Below, piece after piece: positions 51,674-61,655 of a stretch of DNA of 64,000 nt. Under the pieces are notes generated by a model. That model was given only the letters and a program-made list of their open reading frames with translations. It searched no databases and was not told the origin of the DNA. Made by a program: the position numbers and the translations under genes. Position 1 is the first letter of the stretch; each line of letters starts with the position of its first letter. The stretch covers positions 2,976,001-3,040,000 of the forward strand of contig NZ_CP108487.1 in the NCBI RefSeq assembly GCF_036226525.1, read 5' to 3'. Source of the DNA: Kribbella sp. NBC_01245 (GTDB taxonomy: Bacteria > Actinomycetota > Actinomycetes > Propionibacteriales > Kribbellaceae).

Positions 51674-52174
51674 ATGGGTGTGGCTGACGTGATTGCGCCG
51701 GGGTTGCGGGTCTTGTTCTGCGGAATCAACCCGGGCCTGGTCACGGCCGCTACTGGGCATCACTTTGCGCGGCCTGGGAATCGGTTTTGGCCGGCATTGC
51801 ACAAGTCCGGGTTTACGCCCAGGTTGTTCCGGCCCGACGAGCAGGCTGAGCTGCTGCCGCTTGGGCTCGGCATCACGAACGTTGTCGCCCGCGAGAGCGC
51901 CAAGGCCGATGAGCTCACGCGGGCGGAGCTGGTCGAAGGAGGCGAGATCCTGGTTGCCAAGGTCCTGGAGTATCGACCGAAGTGGCTTGCGGTCGTTGGC
52001 GTGACGGCGTACCGCGATGCGTTTGGTGAGCGGAAGGCGGGGATGGGGCGGCAAGAGCGGCGCATCGGTGATACCCGGGTCTGGATCCTCCCGAATCCGA
52101 GTGGTCTCAACGCTCACTACACCGCGGACACCCTCGCGGCCGCCTTCGCAGAACTTCGCGAGGCGGCCGACTAA
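51674..52174 (+). CDS. mug: G/U mismatch-specific DNA glycosylase
   Basis: A 166-residue uracil-DNA glycosylase of the Mug/TDG family, which removes uracil or thymine opposite guanine. VLFCGINPGLVTAATGHHFARPGNRFWPALHKSGF carries the GINPG active-site loop; ITNVVARESAKADELTRAELVEGG and the C-terminal WILPNPSGLNAHYTADTLAAAFAEL hold the intercalating NPSG loop. The ATG at 51674 has AGGGTG upstream; a GTG 18 bases earlier is possible. Confidence 0.93.
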   Translation: MGVADVIAPGLRVLFCGINPGLVTAATGHHFARPGNRFWPALHKSGFTPRLFRPDEQAELLPLGLGITNVVARESAKADELTRAELVEGGEILVAKVLEYRPKWLAVVGVTAYRDAFGERKAGMGRQERRIGDTRVWILPNPSGLNAHYTADTLAAAFAELREAAD

Positions 52175-52243
52175 GGGCGTACCGCGGCCAGGAAACCGGC
52201 CGAAGGCGTACGGCAGCTGGGGAACTGGCCGGTTAGAGGCGGA

Positions 52244-52948
52244 TCAGCCGGCGAGCGCCTGGCGGATCAAGCCGGTGACGGCGTCGGGTTGGGAGACGGC
52301 GACGGCGTGGGATGCCGCGACCTCGATGGTGGTGGCGCCGGCGCGTTTGGCCATGGAGCGCTGGGCTTCCGGGTGGATGGCGTTGTCCTGGGTGGCTACG
52401 AGGTCCCAGGAGGGCAGGTTCTTCCAGGCGGGCTCGACCGCGAGAGCTTCCTCAAGACCAAGTACGGCGATCGGGCGCTGGCCGACCGCGAGCACCTTCG
52501 TCAACGACGCGGGCAGATCTGCCGCGAAGACCTCCGGATAAGACGCGTAGTCCAGGTGCACCTCAGTCGCGTCGGTCCCGTCGGGCAGCGGGTACGTCGA
52601 CGGGCGGATGGCCGCGCCGAACGGCGTCTCCGGAAAGCCCGCGCTGATACTCCCGAGGCTCTCCCCCTTCTCCGGCACGAACGCCGCGATGTACACCAGC
52701 CCAACGACCTGCGGGAGCTCAGCCGCGGCCGCCGAGATGACCGCGCCACCGTACGAGTGACCGACCAGCAGCACCGGCCCCTCGATCGACTTCACAAAGC
52801 TCTTCAGGTACGCCGCGTCATTGCTCAAACCGCGCAGGTGGTTCGGCGGCGCGACAACGGTGGTGCCGTCGGCGAGCAGCCGCTCGATCACGCCGTTCCA
52901 GCTCGCGGAATCGGCAAAGGCGCCATGTACGAGGACAACAGTGGTCAC
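52244..52948 (-). CDS. Alpha/beta hydrolase
   Basis: A 234-residue alpha/beta-fold hydrolase. VVLVHGAFADSASWNGVIERLLADG opens the fold, LLVGHSYGGAVISAAA holds the nucleophile Ser, and ATTIEVAASHAVAVSQPDAV the catalytic His. The sequence type is common among esterase/salicylate-esterase-like enzymes. GTG start with AGGAG six bases upstream. It lies 27 bases after the HSL-type esterase gene in the same direction and both face the TetR gene, so both are probably under its control. Confidence 0.9.
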   Translation of the reverse strand: MTTVVLVHGAFADSASWNGVIERLLADGTTVVAPPNHLRGLSNDAAYLKSFVKSIEGPVLLVGHSYGGAVISAAAAELPQVVGLVYIAAFVPEKGESLGSISAGFPETPFGAAIRPSTYPLPDGTDATEVHLDYASYPEVFAADLPASLTKVLAVGQRPIAVLGLEEALAVEPAWKNLPSWDLVATQDNAIHPEAQRSMAKRAGATTIEVAASHAVAVSQPDAVTGLIRQALAG

Positions 52949-52975
52949 TTCAATCTCCTAAATAAGTGGTGCCGA

Positions 52976-53908
52976 TTACTGCAGGGCAGTGCGGAGAGTG
53001 CTGATCGCGAGGTCGATCGCGGCCTGCGCGGCGTACGTATCGCGCAACGCGTCAACCATCACGAAGTCGTGGATGATTCCCTGGAACCGAACGGCCGTGA
53101 CGGGCACGCCGGCCGCACGCAGCTTGGCTGCGTACGCCTCGCCCTCGTCACGCAGCACGTCGGCCTCGCCCGTGATCACCAGCGCCGGCGGCAAACCAGC
53201 CAGCTCATCGAGGCTCGCCCGCAACGGCGAGGCGGTGATCTGCGCGCGCTCGGCCGGGTCGGTCGTGTACTGATCCCAGAACCACTTCATCCCCTCCCGG
53301 GTGAGGAAGTAGCCCTCGGCGAATTCGTCGTACGACGAGGTGTCGAAGTTCGCGTCCGTGACCGGGTAGAACAGCACCTGGTGGCCGAACCGGACATCCC
53401 CGCGCTCCTTGGCCAGTAGCGTCAGCGCCGCGGCCATGTTGCCGCCGACCGAGTCGCCCGCGATCGCGAGACGCGTCGGGTCCAGGTCGTACGTCGAGCC
53501 CTCAGTGACGATCCACTGGGCCGTCTTGTAGTTCTGCTCGACCGCGATCGGGTAGCGCGCCTCGGGCGACAGGTCGTACTCGGGAAAGACCACGGCCGCG
53601 CCGGCGCCGACGGCGAGCTCACGCACCAGCCGGTCGTGGGTGTGCGCGTTGCCGAAGACCCAGCCGGCGCCGTGGATGTACAGCACGACGGGCAGTACGC
53701 CGGTGCTGCCGGCCGGGCGAACGATCCGGGCCCGCGGGCCGCCCGGGATCTCCACCCACGTCTCGTCGACATCGGGCCGGGCGTGGTCGGTGGTCTGCAC
53801 CTCGTCCACCGTCTTCCGGCCCTCGGCCGGCTCGAGCTGGAACAGGAACGGCGGTACGGCGGTGGCGTCGGCGAAGGCCTGCGCGGCGGGTTCGAGAACT
53901 ACGGACAT
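52976..53908 (-). CDS. Alpha/beta hydrolase, hormone-sensitive-lipase-like esterase
   Basis: A 310-residue esterase. LYIHGAGWVFGNAHTHDRLVRELA is the oxyanion-hole motif (HGGG variant HGAG), IAGDSVGGNMAAAL the nucleophile elbow GDSxGG, VITGEADVLRDEGEAYAAKL the acid and FQGIIHDFVMVDALRDT the His region. GGAGG six bases before ATG. Divergent from the TetR gene with two operator-like palindromes between them. Likely hydrolyses short acyl esters. Confidence 0.93.
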   Translation of the reverse strand: MSVVLEPAAQAFADATAVPPFLFQLEPAEGRKTVDEVQTTDHARPDVDETWVEIPGGPRARIVRPAGSTGVLPVVLYIHGAGWVFGNAHTHDRLVRELAVGAGAAVVFPEYDLSPEARYPIAVEQNYKTAQWIVTEGSTYDLDPTRLAIAGDSVGGNMAAALTLLAKERGDVRFGHQVLFYPVTDANFDTSSYDEFAEGYFLTREGMKWFWDQYTTDPAERAQITASPLRASLDELAGLPPALVITGEADVLRDEGEAYAAKLRAAGVPVTAVRFQGIIHDFVMVDALRDTYAAQAAIDLAISTLRTALQ

Positions 53909-53935
53909 CTCAACCTCCGGGTCTGATTTCGGTGA

Positions 53936-53988
53936 GAGAACGATCGTTCTCCCTCGATGTCGGCTACTCTAGGAGAACGATGGTTCTC
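53936..53988. promoter_or_regulatory. Two TetR-type operators between esterase and regulator genes
   Basis: GAGAACGATCGTTCTC (53936-53951) is a perfect 16-bp palindrome, and GAGAACGATGGTTCTC (53973-53988) is the same site with one change; their starts are 37 bases apart. They lie in the 109-base gap between the divergent genes, so one regulator could control both directions. Confidence 0.85.
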
Positions 53989-54017
53989 GCGCAAGTACTG
54001 ATTCGGGGTGACCGGGA

Positions 54018-54587
54018 ATGACGCTCGACACAGCTGCGGCCCAGGCCAAGGTGCTGGACGCGGCAGACCGCCTCTTCTACGAGCGAGGCGTGCAGTCCGT
54101 CGGGATGGACGCGATCCGCGCCGCGTCCGGCGTATCGCTGAAACGGCTGTACCAGCTGTTCCCCGCGAAGGAGCGCCTGGTCGAGGCCTACCTGCAGCGC
54201 CGCAACCAGCAGTGGAACAGCATGCTCTCGGAGTACCTCGATCACGAGCAGGATCCGCGGGCCCAGATCCTCTCGGTCTTCGACTTCCTGTACGCGTGGT
54301 TCCAGCAGCGCGACTACCGCGGCTGCGCTTTCATCAACTCGTTCGGCGAGCTCGGCGCGGTCTCACCGAAGGTGGCCGAACTGGCGCACGACCACAAGGC
54401 CGAGTTCCGCTCGGTGCTGTCCGGGCTCGCCGAGTCCGCGGGCGCGACCGATCCGGACCGGCTGGCCGACCACCTGATCCTGCTGGCCGAAGGCGCGATC
54501 ACCACCTCGGCCATCGCCGGTTCCCCGCTGCCGGCGGTTCGTGCGAAAGAGGCCGCTGGACTGCTACTCGACGCGACCCTGACCTGA
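54018..54587 (+). CDS. TetR/AcrR-family repressor
   Basis: A 189-residue TetR protein. HTH: AKVLDAADRLFYERGVQSVGMDAIRAASGVSLKRLYQLFPAKERLVEAYLQRRNQQW. The C-terminal ligand domain includes RDYRGCAFINSFGELGAV, a feature of a TetR subgroup that responds to small electrophiles or toxic compounds. Expected to bind the two GAGAACGAT palindromes and repress the divergent hydrolase pair and itself. Confidence 0.93.
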   Translation: MTLDTAAAQAKVLDAADRLFYERGVQSVGMDAIRAASGVSLKRLYQLFPAKERLVEAYLQRRNQQWNSMLSEYLDHEQDPRAQILSVFDFLYAWFQQRDYRGCAFINSFGELGAVSPKVAELAHDHKAEFRSVLSGLAESAGATDPDRLADHLILLAEGAITTSAIAGSPLPAVRAKEAAGLLLDATLT

Positions 54588-54615
54588 TCCCAGCGCGATC
54601 CGGGCGGATGGTGGA

Positions 54616-57600
54616 ATGGAGCGCATGCGAGCTGCGGAGGTCCTGCGCACCATCGATCCCCTGCCGTACGGCGAACGCCTGCGGTATATCGCGACCACAG
54701 CCCAACACCTCCGAAGTACGCCCGAGCTATCCGCGCTCCTCGCGGAACTGGCGCGCGGCGGATCCTTCGAACGCGGATTGAGCCTGCTGTTCGCCGAGAT
54801 CGCCGGCGACGCCGAGCACGTTGGCCTGCTCTTGCATGACCCCGATCCGGCCATCCGCGGCCGAGCCGTGGCGGCAGTCGGCCGGGGCGTCCCGGTGCCG
54901 GATGACGTACTGCGCGGATTGTTCGAAGACGCGCCGGTCGTGCTCAGACGCCAACTACGCAAGGCCTTGCGCGGCCGTACCCGGCTCGTCGCCGACGTCA
55001 TCGACCGGCAGCGCCGGCTCTGGGGCGACCGCGCCGCGGCCGATCTCCTGCTCGACGCCGATGCCACCACGATCCGGCGCCTCCTACCGGAGCTGGCGTA
55101 CACCCTCACCATCGGCCAATGGCGTCGACTCGGCACGCGCCATCCCGCCGTGCTACTCGATCACGCCGAGACCGCCTTGGCCGAGGTGAACGACACGGAC
55201 GGCCGCAAGCGCTGGTGGAACGGCCTCGGGTACGGCGTCACCGCGGCCCTCGCCGAAGAGCCCGCACGGGTCACCACCCTGATCGCGAAGGCCCTGCCGG
55301 AAGCCGACGTACCGCGCGCCGTCATCGACGTACTCGGGCCGCTGGTCGAAGCCGACCCGGCGCTGGTGCTCGCGTTGTTCGACGATCGCGCGAGGTCGAT
55401 CCGGCCCGCGTTGACTCTCGCCTTCCGGCGCCGGCTCTGGCGTTTCACCGACGAGCAGCTCGCGCGCTGGGGTGCCCTCGCCTGGCCGGACGAGAACGCC
55501 TTGGCCGGTTTGCTCAATCGCCTGCCACCTTCACGACGTACGGCGGTGTTCCAGGCCGCGTTGGCGTCGGTCGACCTCGGGCAGACGGTGTTCTCGGCCG
55601 CGTTGGTTGACGTACTGCCTGCGGCGGAACGGCATGCGCAGGCCCGGCGAATGCTCGGGCTGAAGAAGGTCCAGGACGACCAGCGGCTGAGGTGGCAGGT
55701 CAGCTCGTATCTCCCATACGACGAGGCCGTCGCGTTGCTCGAGCCGGAGGTACGTCAACCGGAGGCGGATGACCGGGCCGCGGTTTACCAGGCGGTGGTC
55801 GGCGCGGCCGGGCGTTCGCGGGACGCCGACGTCATCGCGCAGGCGCTGCAGTGGATCACGCGGATGCGGAATGACCGCGAGCCCGTCCGGACGGCCGTGC
55901 TGAACGCCGCCGCGCGGATGCCCGTCTCCCTGCTGAGCGACCAACATGTGCCACCGCTGACCACCTTGCTGAACGACGCGCTCGAGGCTCGCGACAGCTC
56001 CTGGTCGACCCGTTCCGCGCTGACTTCGATCGCGCAAAACGCCGTACGCCAAGGCGCTCTTCGCGACCAGCCGACGCTGTTGCGCTGGGGCATCGACGCA
56101 CACGCGCGACTCTCGGGCTCGACCGGCTCGGCGGAGCTGTACGGCCTGACGGACGGGCTGCCGCGTGGACGCGAACTCGCCGTCTACGAAGCGCTCAAGC
56201 CGTACGTCGACGCTGGTGCTGCCCGGCTCGAGTTCGACCTGGCGTTCACGGTGGCGTCGGCGTTCGGCCGTCGTGGCTGGGGTATCGATCACCTGCACCG
56301 GGTGCTGGAGAAGGCCGTCTGGTCCAACAAGGAGTACACGGTCGGCCGGGCGGCGTCGTACTGGCTCGCTCCGCCGGCAACTCGTAGTGAGCGGGTGCAG
56401 CGGCTCATCAAGCGGGATGTCGGCATGGCCCAGTGGGACGCGGTGTGGTCCGCGGTGACGGAGAGCCGGACGGATCTGCTCGACAAGGTGCTGGCCAAGC
56501 CGAAGCGTATTCACCGATTCGAGTACAACCATCCGCATTGGCAGGTCTCGTCCCGGGCTGTTGGGCACTGGCTTCCACGTCAGCACAAGCGGTATGCCGA
56601 GCTAGTACGCGGCGCAGCGAACGATGGGCGTATGCCGGAGTGGGCGCGGGCACAGGCGGTAAGAACGCTCGGACCCGTCCCCGAACTGGGTCGCAGCCTG
56701 GTAGAGCCCTTCCTCGGCAGTAGCGAGGTGGTGTTGGTAGAAGCGGCACTGGCGGCCCTGGCTTGGACCGATCGCCCAGACGAGGTGCTACCGACTCTCT
56801 TGTCGTACGGCGGTAATGACCGCGCACGGGTGGCTATCTACGCAGCGACGCGTGCAGTCCGTTTCGTCCGGCCTAGCCAGTTGTCGCTTGCGTTGAGCCC
56901 GTTGCTGCTTGGCGAAGGTATGAAGGTCACTTCCCGCAAGGAGGCCGCACGGCTCCTCGGTGAGCTTCGCGCGCCTGGTGCTGTCGACGTACTGGCTCAG
57001 GCCTGGCCAAACGCTCACCAGGATGTACGGGCTGCCATTACGAGCGTTGTCGGTCAGTACCTGTTGCATGATCCTGCGTCGTGGGAGCTGCTTCGGCTCG
57101 CGGTAGACGACTCTGTCGCGACTGCCCGCGCGCTTCTGGGTCGTTCGCCGTCAACCGTGCCCGCGGAGTCCCGTACCTGCTACGGCGGTCTTGTGCTGGC
57201 AGTGACGGCTAGGCCCGAGCCTGAGGCTGTCTGCGCGGCACTGGCTGCCCTGCAGACGTGGGGCCGGTGGACGCCTGCGACGGCCTCTACGTGCTCGACG
57301 TTCGTCACTGACCTCGGTACGCCTAGCAGGGTTTGGCGCGCTGCTGCAAAGACTCTGGCCGCTGTAACCGCCATCGCGGGCACGGAAGACGTCATCGAGG
57401 TCCTAGACCTCTTGGCCCAGCTGGACGAAACGCCCTCACGACCCGAGGCTGAGCCCGACCGAGACCGCCCAGCCCGTCAGCGTCTACTAGCAGTTGTAGA
57501 TCTACTTGCCACCACGATTCGCCGGGAAGCACCCGAGCGACGTACAGGTCTTCAGGAGATCGCCAACAGCCTGCCCGACGCCTACCACCTGCAGCGAGTA

Positions 57601-57942
57601 GACCTCCTCCTAGCGGCCGTGGAAGGCAACGACCTCGTCAAGCTATTGCCCGATCTCACAGCGGCTAGTCCCTACCAGGCATCGCTTCTCAGCCAGAAGG
57701 TCCGCCGAGCACTCAATGGCGACACCAAGACCTGGAGCCTCAGCAAGGTCGACGCCACCGTCAGTCGCCTGCACGGACGCGGCGATCTGACCGGCGGCGT
57801 CCTGGCCCTCCACCTCGTCACCGCCACCGGCCAACGCACGCAATGGGCCGAGGGGTGGCGAACGTGGCTACTCGCGCTACGCAAACACCCCGACGCCGAC
57901 GTACGACAAGCAGCCCTCGACACCACCACCGCGACGGAATAG
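54616..57942 (+). CDS. Very large helical-repeat (HEAT-like) protein, function unknown
   Basis: An 1108-residue soluble protein made almost wholly of amphipathic helical pairs such as VGLLLHDPDPAIRGRAVAAVGRGVPVPDDVLRGLFEDAPVVLRRQLRKAL and SEVVLVEAALAALAWTDRPDEVLPTLLSYGGNDRARVAIYAATRAV, typical of HEAT/ARM-like solenoids. No enzymatic motif, signal peptide or membrane segment. It starts 28 bases after the TetR gene but probably forms its own unit. From about 56590 the codons become visibly richer in A/T third positions (for example CTA GCA GTT GTA GAT CTA). Likely a scaffold; what it binds is unknown. Confidence 0.85.
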   Translation: MERMRAAEVLRTIDPLPYGERLRYIATTAQHLRSTPELSALLAELARGGSFERGLSLLFAEIAGDAEHVGLLLHDPDPAIRGRAVAAVGRGVPVPDDVLRGLFEDAPVVLRRQLRKALRGRTRLVADVIDRQRRLWGDRAAADLLLDADATTIRRLLPELAYTLTIGQWRRLGTRHPAVLLDHAETALAEVNDTDGRKRWWNGLGYGVTAALAEEPARVTTLIAKALPEADVPRAVIDVLGPLVEADPALVLALFDDRARSIRPALTLAFRRRLWRFTDEQLARWGALAWPDENALAGLLNRLPPSRRTAVFQAALASVDLGQTVFSAALVDVLPAAERHAQARRMLGLKKVQDDQRLRWQVSSYLPYDEAVALLEPEVRQPEADDRAAVYQAVVGAAGRSRDADVIAQALQWITRMRNDREPVRTAVLNAAARMPVSLLSDQHVPPLTTLLNDALEARDSSWSTRSALTSIAQNAVRQGALRDQPTLLRWGIDAHARLSGSTGSAELYGLTDGLPRGRELAVYEALKPYVDAGAARLEFDLAFTVASAFGRRGWGIDHLHRVLEKAVWSNKEYTVGRAASYWLAPPATRSERVQRLIKRDVGMAQWDAVWSAVTESRTDLLDKVLAKPKRIHRFEYNHPHWQVSSRAVGHWLPRQHKRYAELVRGAANDGRMPEWARAQAVRTLGPVPELGRSLVEPFLGSSEVVLVEAALAALAWTDRPDEVLPTLLSYGGNDRARVAIYAATRAVRFVRPSQLSLALSPLLLGEGMKVTSRKEAARLLGELRAPGAVDVLAQAWPNAHQDVRAAITSVVGQYLLHDPASWELLRLAVDDSVATARALLGRSPSTVPAESRTCYGGLVLAVTARPEPEAVCAALAALQTWGRWTPATASTCSTFVTDLGTPSRVWRAAAKTLAAVTAIAGTEDVIEVLDLLAQLDETPSRPEAEPDRDRPARQRLLAVVDLLATTIRREAPERRTGLQEIANSLPDAYHLQRVDLLLAAVEGNDLVKLLPDLTAASPYQASLLSQKVRRALNGDTKTWSLSKVDATVSRLHGRGDLTGGVLALHLVTATGQRTQWAEGWRTWLLALRKHPDADVRQAALDTTTATE

Positions 57943-58074
57943 ACGTCGCTCAGCGAAATGGACCCATCGGCGCCTGGAAGAACGTGTCGGCGAAGAACGG
58001 GTCGGGCACGGCTGGCGGCTTCGCGCTCGGTCCCCTAGCTGACTTCCGCGAGTGGACGCAGAAACAGATAGGGC

Positions 58075-58758
<684 letters not shown>

Positions 58759-58839
58759 ACCCGCGAAGCTACCCGGACGTCCCGGCGCCCAGTCCAAAAT
58801 GTCGTGAAGTGGAAGCTGTTGGTGTGCTTGGCTGCACTC

Positions 58840-59778
58840 ATGCGAGAACCGCCGGACCACGTTTCAGCCGACGCTGTTCTGGCTGCCGTACGGACGCATT
58901 GGGCTGTTGACGTCGACGCGATCGAGCATCTGCCGGTCGGGTTCGGAGCGCATCACTGGCGGGTGTTATCCGCCGGGACGCCGCGGTTGTTCGTCACGCT
59001 CGACGACCTTGGTCCGCGTCATTCGGCGGGGTCGCTCGAGGGCGCGTACGCCGCAGCGGGCGAACTCGCCGCAGCCGGGCTCGAGTTCGTTGTCGCGTCC
59101 GTGCCGACTCGCGAAGGCGGCTACACGACTCCATTGGCCGGCGGCATGGTGAGTTGTGTGTGCTGGCTGGACGGCAAGGCGGCCGGCTCAGGCCCGATCG
59201 ACGACGCGCACTTGGCCGCGCAGAACGCGGAGGCGCTTGCCCGGCTGCACGCGGCGCCGCTTCCGGCAGGGATTCCGAGCTGGCGCCCGCGGGTCGGGCC
59301 GGACTTCGCCGACACCATCAGCGAGCTGGTCCGCGAACCGTGGCAGGCAGGCCCGTTCGGCGAGCAAGCCCGGCATGCGCTCATCAAGCGGATCGACGCG
59401 ATCCACCGATGGACGAAGTCGTACCACGAGCTGGCCCGTCGCGCCGAAGACCGCCCCTGGGTGCCGACGCACGGCGAACCGCACACCGCCAACCAGGTCA
59501 TCACCTCAGACGGAGTCGTGTTCGTCGATTGGGAGTCGCTGGCCAAGGCACCACGCGAGCGTGACCTGGGCAGCCTCGTCGCCGCGGGCTACGCCGATAC
59601 CGTCACGCCGGACTGGGAAATGATCGAGCTGTTCGACCTCGAATGGCGCCTCGACGAGCTGTCCGAATACTCCACCTGGTTCGCCCAGCCCCACACCGGA
59701 ACCGCCAGCGACCAAGTCGCCATCAACGGCCTACTCGAAGAGCTCGCCCGCCCCGACTGGACCCACCCGGCCGAGTAG
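58840..59778 (+). CDS. Aminoglycoside phosphotransferase-fold kinase
   Basis: A 312-residue APH/CHK-fold kinase. VPTHGEPHTANQVI is the catalytic Brenner motif (HGxxHxxN) and GVVFVDWESLAKAPRERDLGSL the metal-binding DxD-like segment with W-E as in spectinomycin phosphotransferase-type proteins. The N-lobe contains HLPVGFGAHHWRV and RLFVTLDDLG. ATG at 58840, 81 bases from the divergent nitroreductase start; the ribosome site is weak. Substrate unknown: small-molecule kinase or antibiotic modification are both possible. Confidence 0.88.
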   Translation: MREPPDHVSADAVLAAVRTHWAVDVDAIEHLPVGFGAHHWRVLSAGTPRLFVTLDDLGPRHSAGSLEGAYAAAGELAAAGLEFVVASVPTREGGYTTPLAGGMVSCVCWLDGKAAGSGPIDDAHLAAQNAEALARLHAAPLPAGIPSWRPRVGPDFADTISELVREPWQAGPFGEQARHALIKRIDAIHRWTKSYHELARRAEDRPWVPTHGEPHTANQVITSDGVVFVDWESLAKAPRERDLGSLVAAGYADTVTPDWEMIELFDLEWRLDELSEYSTWFAQPHTGTASDQVAINGLLEELARPDWTHPAE

Positions 59779-59781
59779 CGC

Positions 59782-59883
59782 TTTCTTTGCATTCATTCGT
59801 CGGAATCCGCCCTCTCAGCACCGCGGACAGGTGCAGGTTCGCGGCGGGAAGAGGGCGGATTCCGACGAATGAATGCAAAGAAA
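59782..59883. terminator. Perfect 34-bp inverted repeat, bidirectional terminator
   Basis: 59782-59815 pairs without mismatch with 59850-59883 around a 34-base loop. It fills the gap between the convergent kinase (stop at 59778) and dusB (stop at 59888). The arms begin TTTCTTTGC and end GCAAAGAAA, giving a T-run in each direction. Confidence 0.85.
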
Positions 59884-59887
59884 ACCT

Positions 59888-61012
59888 CTAGCCGCCGGAG
59901 ATGCCGATTTCGGCTTCGGACATGTCGGTGGTGAGGCCGTCGGTGTCGTCGAGCCAGCCGTACGGGAGGATCACGTGGTCGCGCGGACCGCCTTGGCGAC
60001 CACGCGGTGCGCCGAGTTCGCGGATGGGGAAAGGCGCGGTGTGTTCGAGTTGGACCAACAGCGCGTCCAGTTCGGCGAGCGACGAGACCGTGCCGAAGGA
60101 CGCGCGGAGCTCACCACCAACCGGGAAACCCTTGAGGTACCAAGGCATGTGCTTGCGCATATCCCGCAGCCCGCGGTTCTCGCCCATCAGGTCCGAGAGC
60201 AACTCCGCATGCCGGCGCATCACCGACGCCACCTCGCCGAGGATCGGCAGGTTGAGCGCCTCACCACCCGCGAACGCGACAGCCAGATCGCGGAACAACC
60301 ACGGCCGACCGAGGCAACCACGACCGACGATGACGCCCGCGCAACCGGTCTCCTCGACCATGCGCAGCGCGTCCGACGCCTCCCAGATGTCGCCGTTGCC
60401 GAGGACCGGGATGTTCACGTGCTGCACGAGCTCCGCGATCTTGGACCAATCGGCTTCACCCGAGTACGCCTGCGCCGCCGTACGACCGTGCAGGCCGATC
60501 GCGGCGCAGCCCGACTCCTCGGCGATGCGGCCGGCGTCGAGGTACGTCTGGTGGTCGGCGTCGATCCCGATCCGCGTCTTCATCGTCACCGGCACGCCGT
60601 ACGGTGTCGCGGACTTGACCGCCGCCTGGAGGATCGCGCCGAGCAGATTGCGCTTCCACGGCAGGGCCGCGCCACCGCCCTTGCGCGTCACCTTCGGCAC
60701 GGGACAACCGAAGTTCAGGTCGATGTGGCGCACGCCGTACGAGTCGCAGAGCAGCTCGACCGCGCGGCCGATGTAAATCGGGTCCACGCCATACAGCTGA
60801 ACCGAGCGAACCGTCTCGCGCTCGTCGAACGTCAGCATGTCCAGGCTCTTCTGATCGCCCTCGACGATGCCGCGCGATGTGATCATCTCGCAGACGTACA
60901 ACCCGGCGCCCTGCTCCGCGCACAACCGCCGGTACGCCGCGTTCGTGATGCCGGCCATCGGCGCGAGCACGACCGGCGTATCGATGGTGAGATTTCCGAG
61001 TTGCAACATCAT
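59888..61012 (-). CDS. dusB: tRNA-dihydrouridine synthase
   Basis: A 374-residue FMN enzyme that reduces uridines in the tRNA D-loop. Visible: VVLAPMAGITNAAYRRLC (FMN site), VQLYGVDP, IDLNFGCPVPKVTRKGGGAALPW with the catalytic Cys, VTMKTRIGID, IGLHGRTAAQAYSGEADW, IPVLGNGDI and GVIVGRGCLGRPWLF. C-terminal helical tRNA-binding domain to about residue 320, then an extra tail (RELGAPRGRQGGPRDHVILPYGWLDD). Its ATG overlaps the stop of the lipoprotein gene (TGATG), so it is translationally coupled in the glyQS operon. Confidence 0.96.
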   Translation of the reverse strand: MMLQLGNLTIDTPVVLAPMAGITNAAYRRLCAEQGAGLYVCEMITSRGIVEGDQKSLDMLTFDERETVRSVQLYGVDPIYIGRAVELLCDSYGVRHIDLNFGCPVPKVTRKGGGAALPWKRNLLGAILQAAVKSATPYGVPVTMKTRIGIDADHQTYLDAGRIAEESGCAAIGLHGRTAAQAYSGEADWSKIAELVQHVNIPVLGNGDIWEASDALRMVEETGCAGVIVGRGCLGRPWLFRDLAVAFAGGEALNLPILGEVASVMRRHAELLSDLMGENRGLRDMRKHMPWYLKGFPVGGELRASFGTVSSLAELDALLVQLEHTAPFPIRELGAPRGRQGGPRDHVILPYGWLDDTDGLTTDMSEAEIGISGG

Positions 61013-61653
61013 CAGGCCTTCGCCACCAGGACCCGGCCGTCGCCGGATACCACTGCCTTGTAGGGCCGAACCGCGTTCGCCGTGGTGGTGACGTCACACG
61101 CGATGCCTTGCTGGTCGGCGTGATTCACCACGGCCACGGCCTCCATCGTGCACGTCACCTGCGCCGCGTCAGGCGCCGTCCGCTGCACCGCGTCGACGAC
61201 CTTCACGCGGGTGATCGGCACGAACTGCGAGGTGAACTTGTACGTCGCGGAGTACTGCTTGGCCTCAACGACGAGCTTGCCCGAATAGACCTTCCCGGCG
61301 TACGTCACCTTGCAAGTCAGTTCGTGCCTGCCGGGCTTCTCCGCGTCGTCGATCCCCGGACAGGCGACCGTCGTCTCGGCCGCACGGCCTGCCGCGATCT
61401 GGGCCTGCCGCGCGATGGCGAACCGGATCCGCTCGGCCAGCGGCGCGTCCTCGGCCGGCGTACCGGTCACGCGAGGAGTCGGCCACGGCTTCGTCGGCGA
61501 AGGCAACGGCGTCAACGTCGGCGTGGACGCCGTCGGGATCGGCGCGCTGCTCTGCAACGGCGGAGGCGGCGACGGGCTCGGAGTGGCCGAAGGCGTGTCG
61601 GAACAGCCTGCAAGAACCGCCGCCGTCACCACTAGAACCACGCCAATACGCAT
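61012..61653 (-). CDS. DUF4333-like lipoprotein
   Basis: A 213-residue lipoprotein: MRIGVVLVVTAAVLAGC-SDTP lipobox, a Ser/Thr/Pro linker (about residues 22-65), then a domain with VACPGIDDAEKPGRHELTCKVTYAGKVYSGKLVVE, the Cys pair and strand pattern of DUF4333, followed by a second half with another Cys pair (VTCTMEAVAVVNHADQQGIACDV). It starts two bases after the glyQS stop and overlaps dusB, so it lies inside a housekeeping operon. Confidence 0.88.
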   Translation of the reverse strand: MRIGVVLVVTAAVLAGCSDTPSATPSPSPPPPLQSSAPIPTASTPTLTPLPSPTKPWPTPRVTGTPAEDAPLAERIRFAIARQAQIAAGRAAETTVACPGIDDAEKPGRHELTCKVTYAGKVYSGKLVVEAKQYSATYKFTSQFVPITRVKVVDAVQRTAPDAAQVTCTMEAVAVVNHADQQGIACDVTTTANAVRPYKAVVSGDGRVLVAKA

Positions 61654-61655
61654 GA

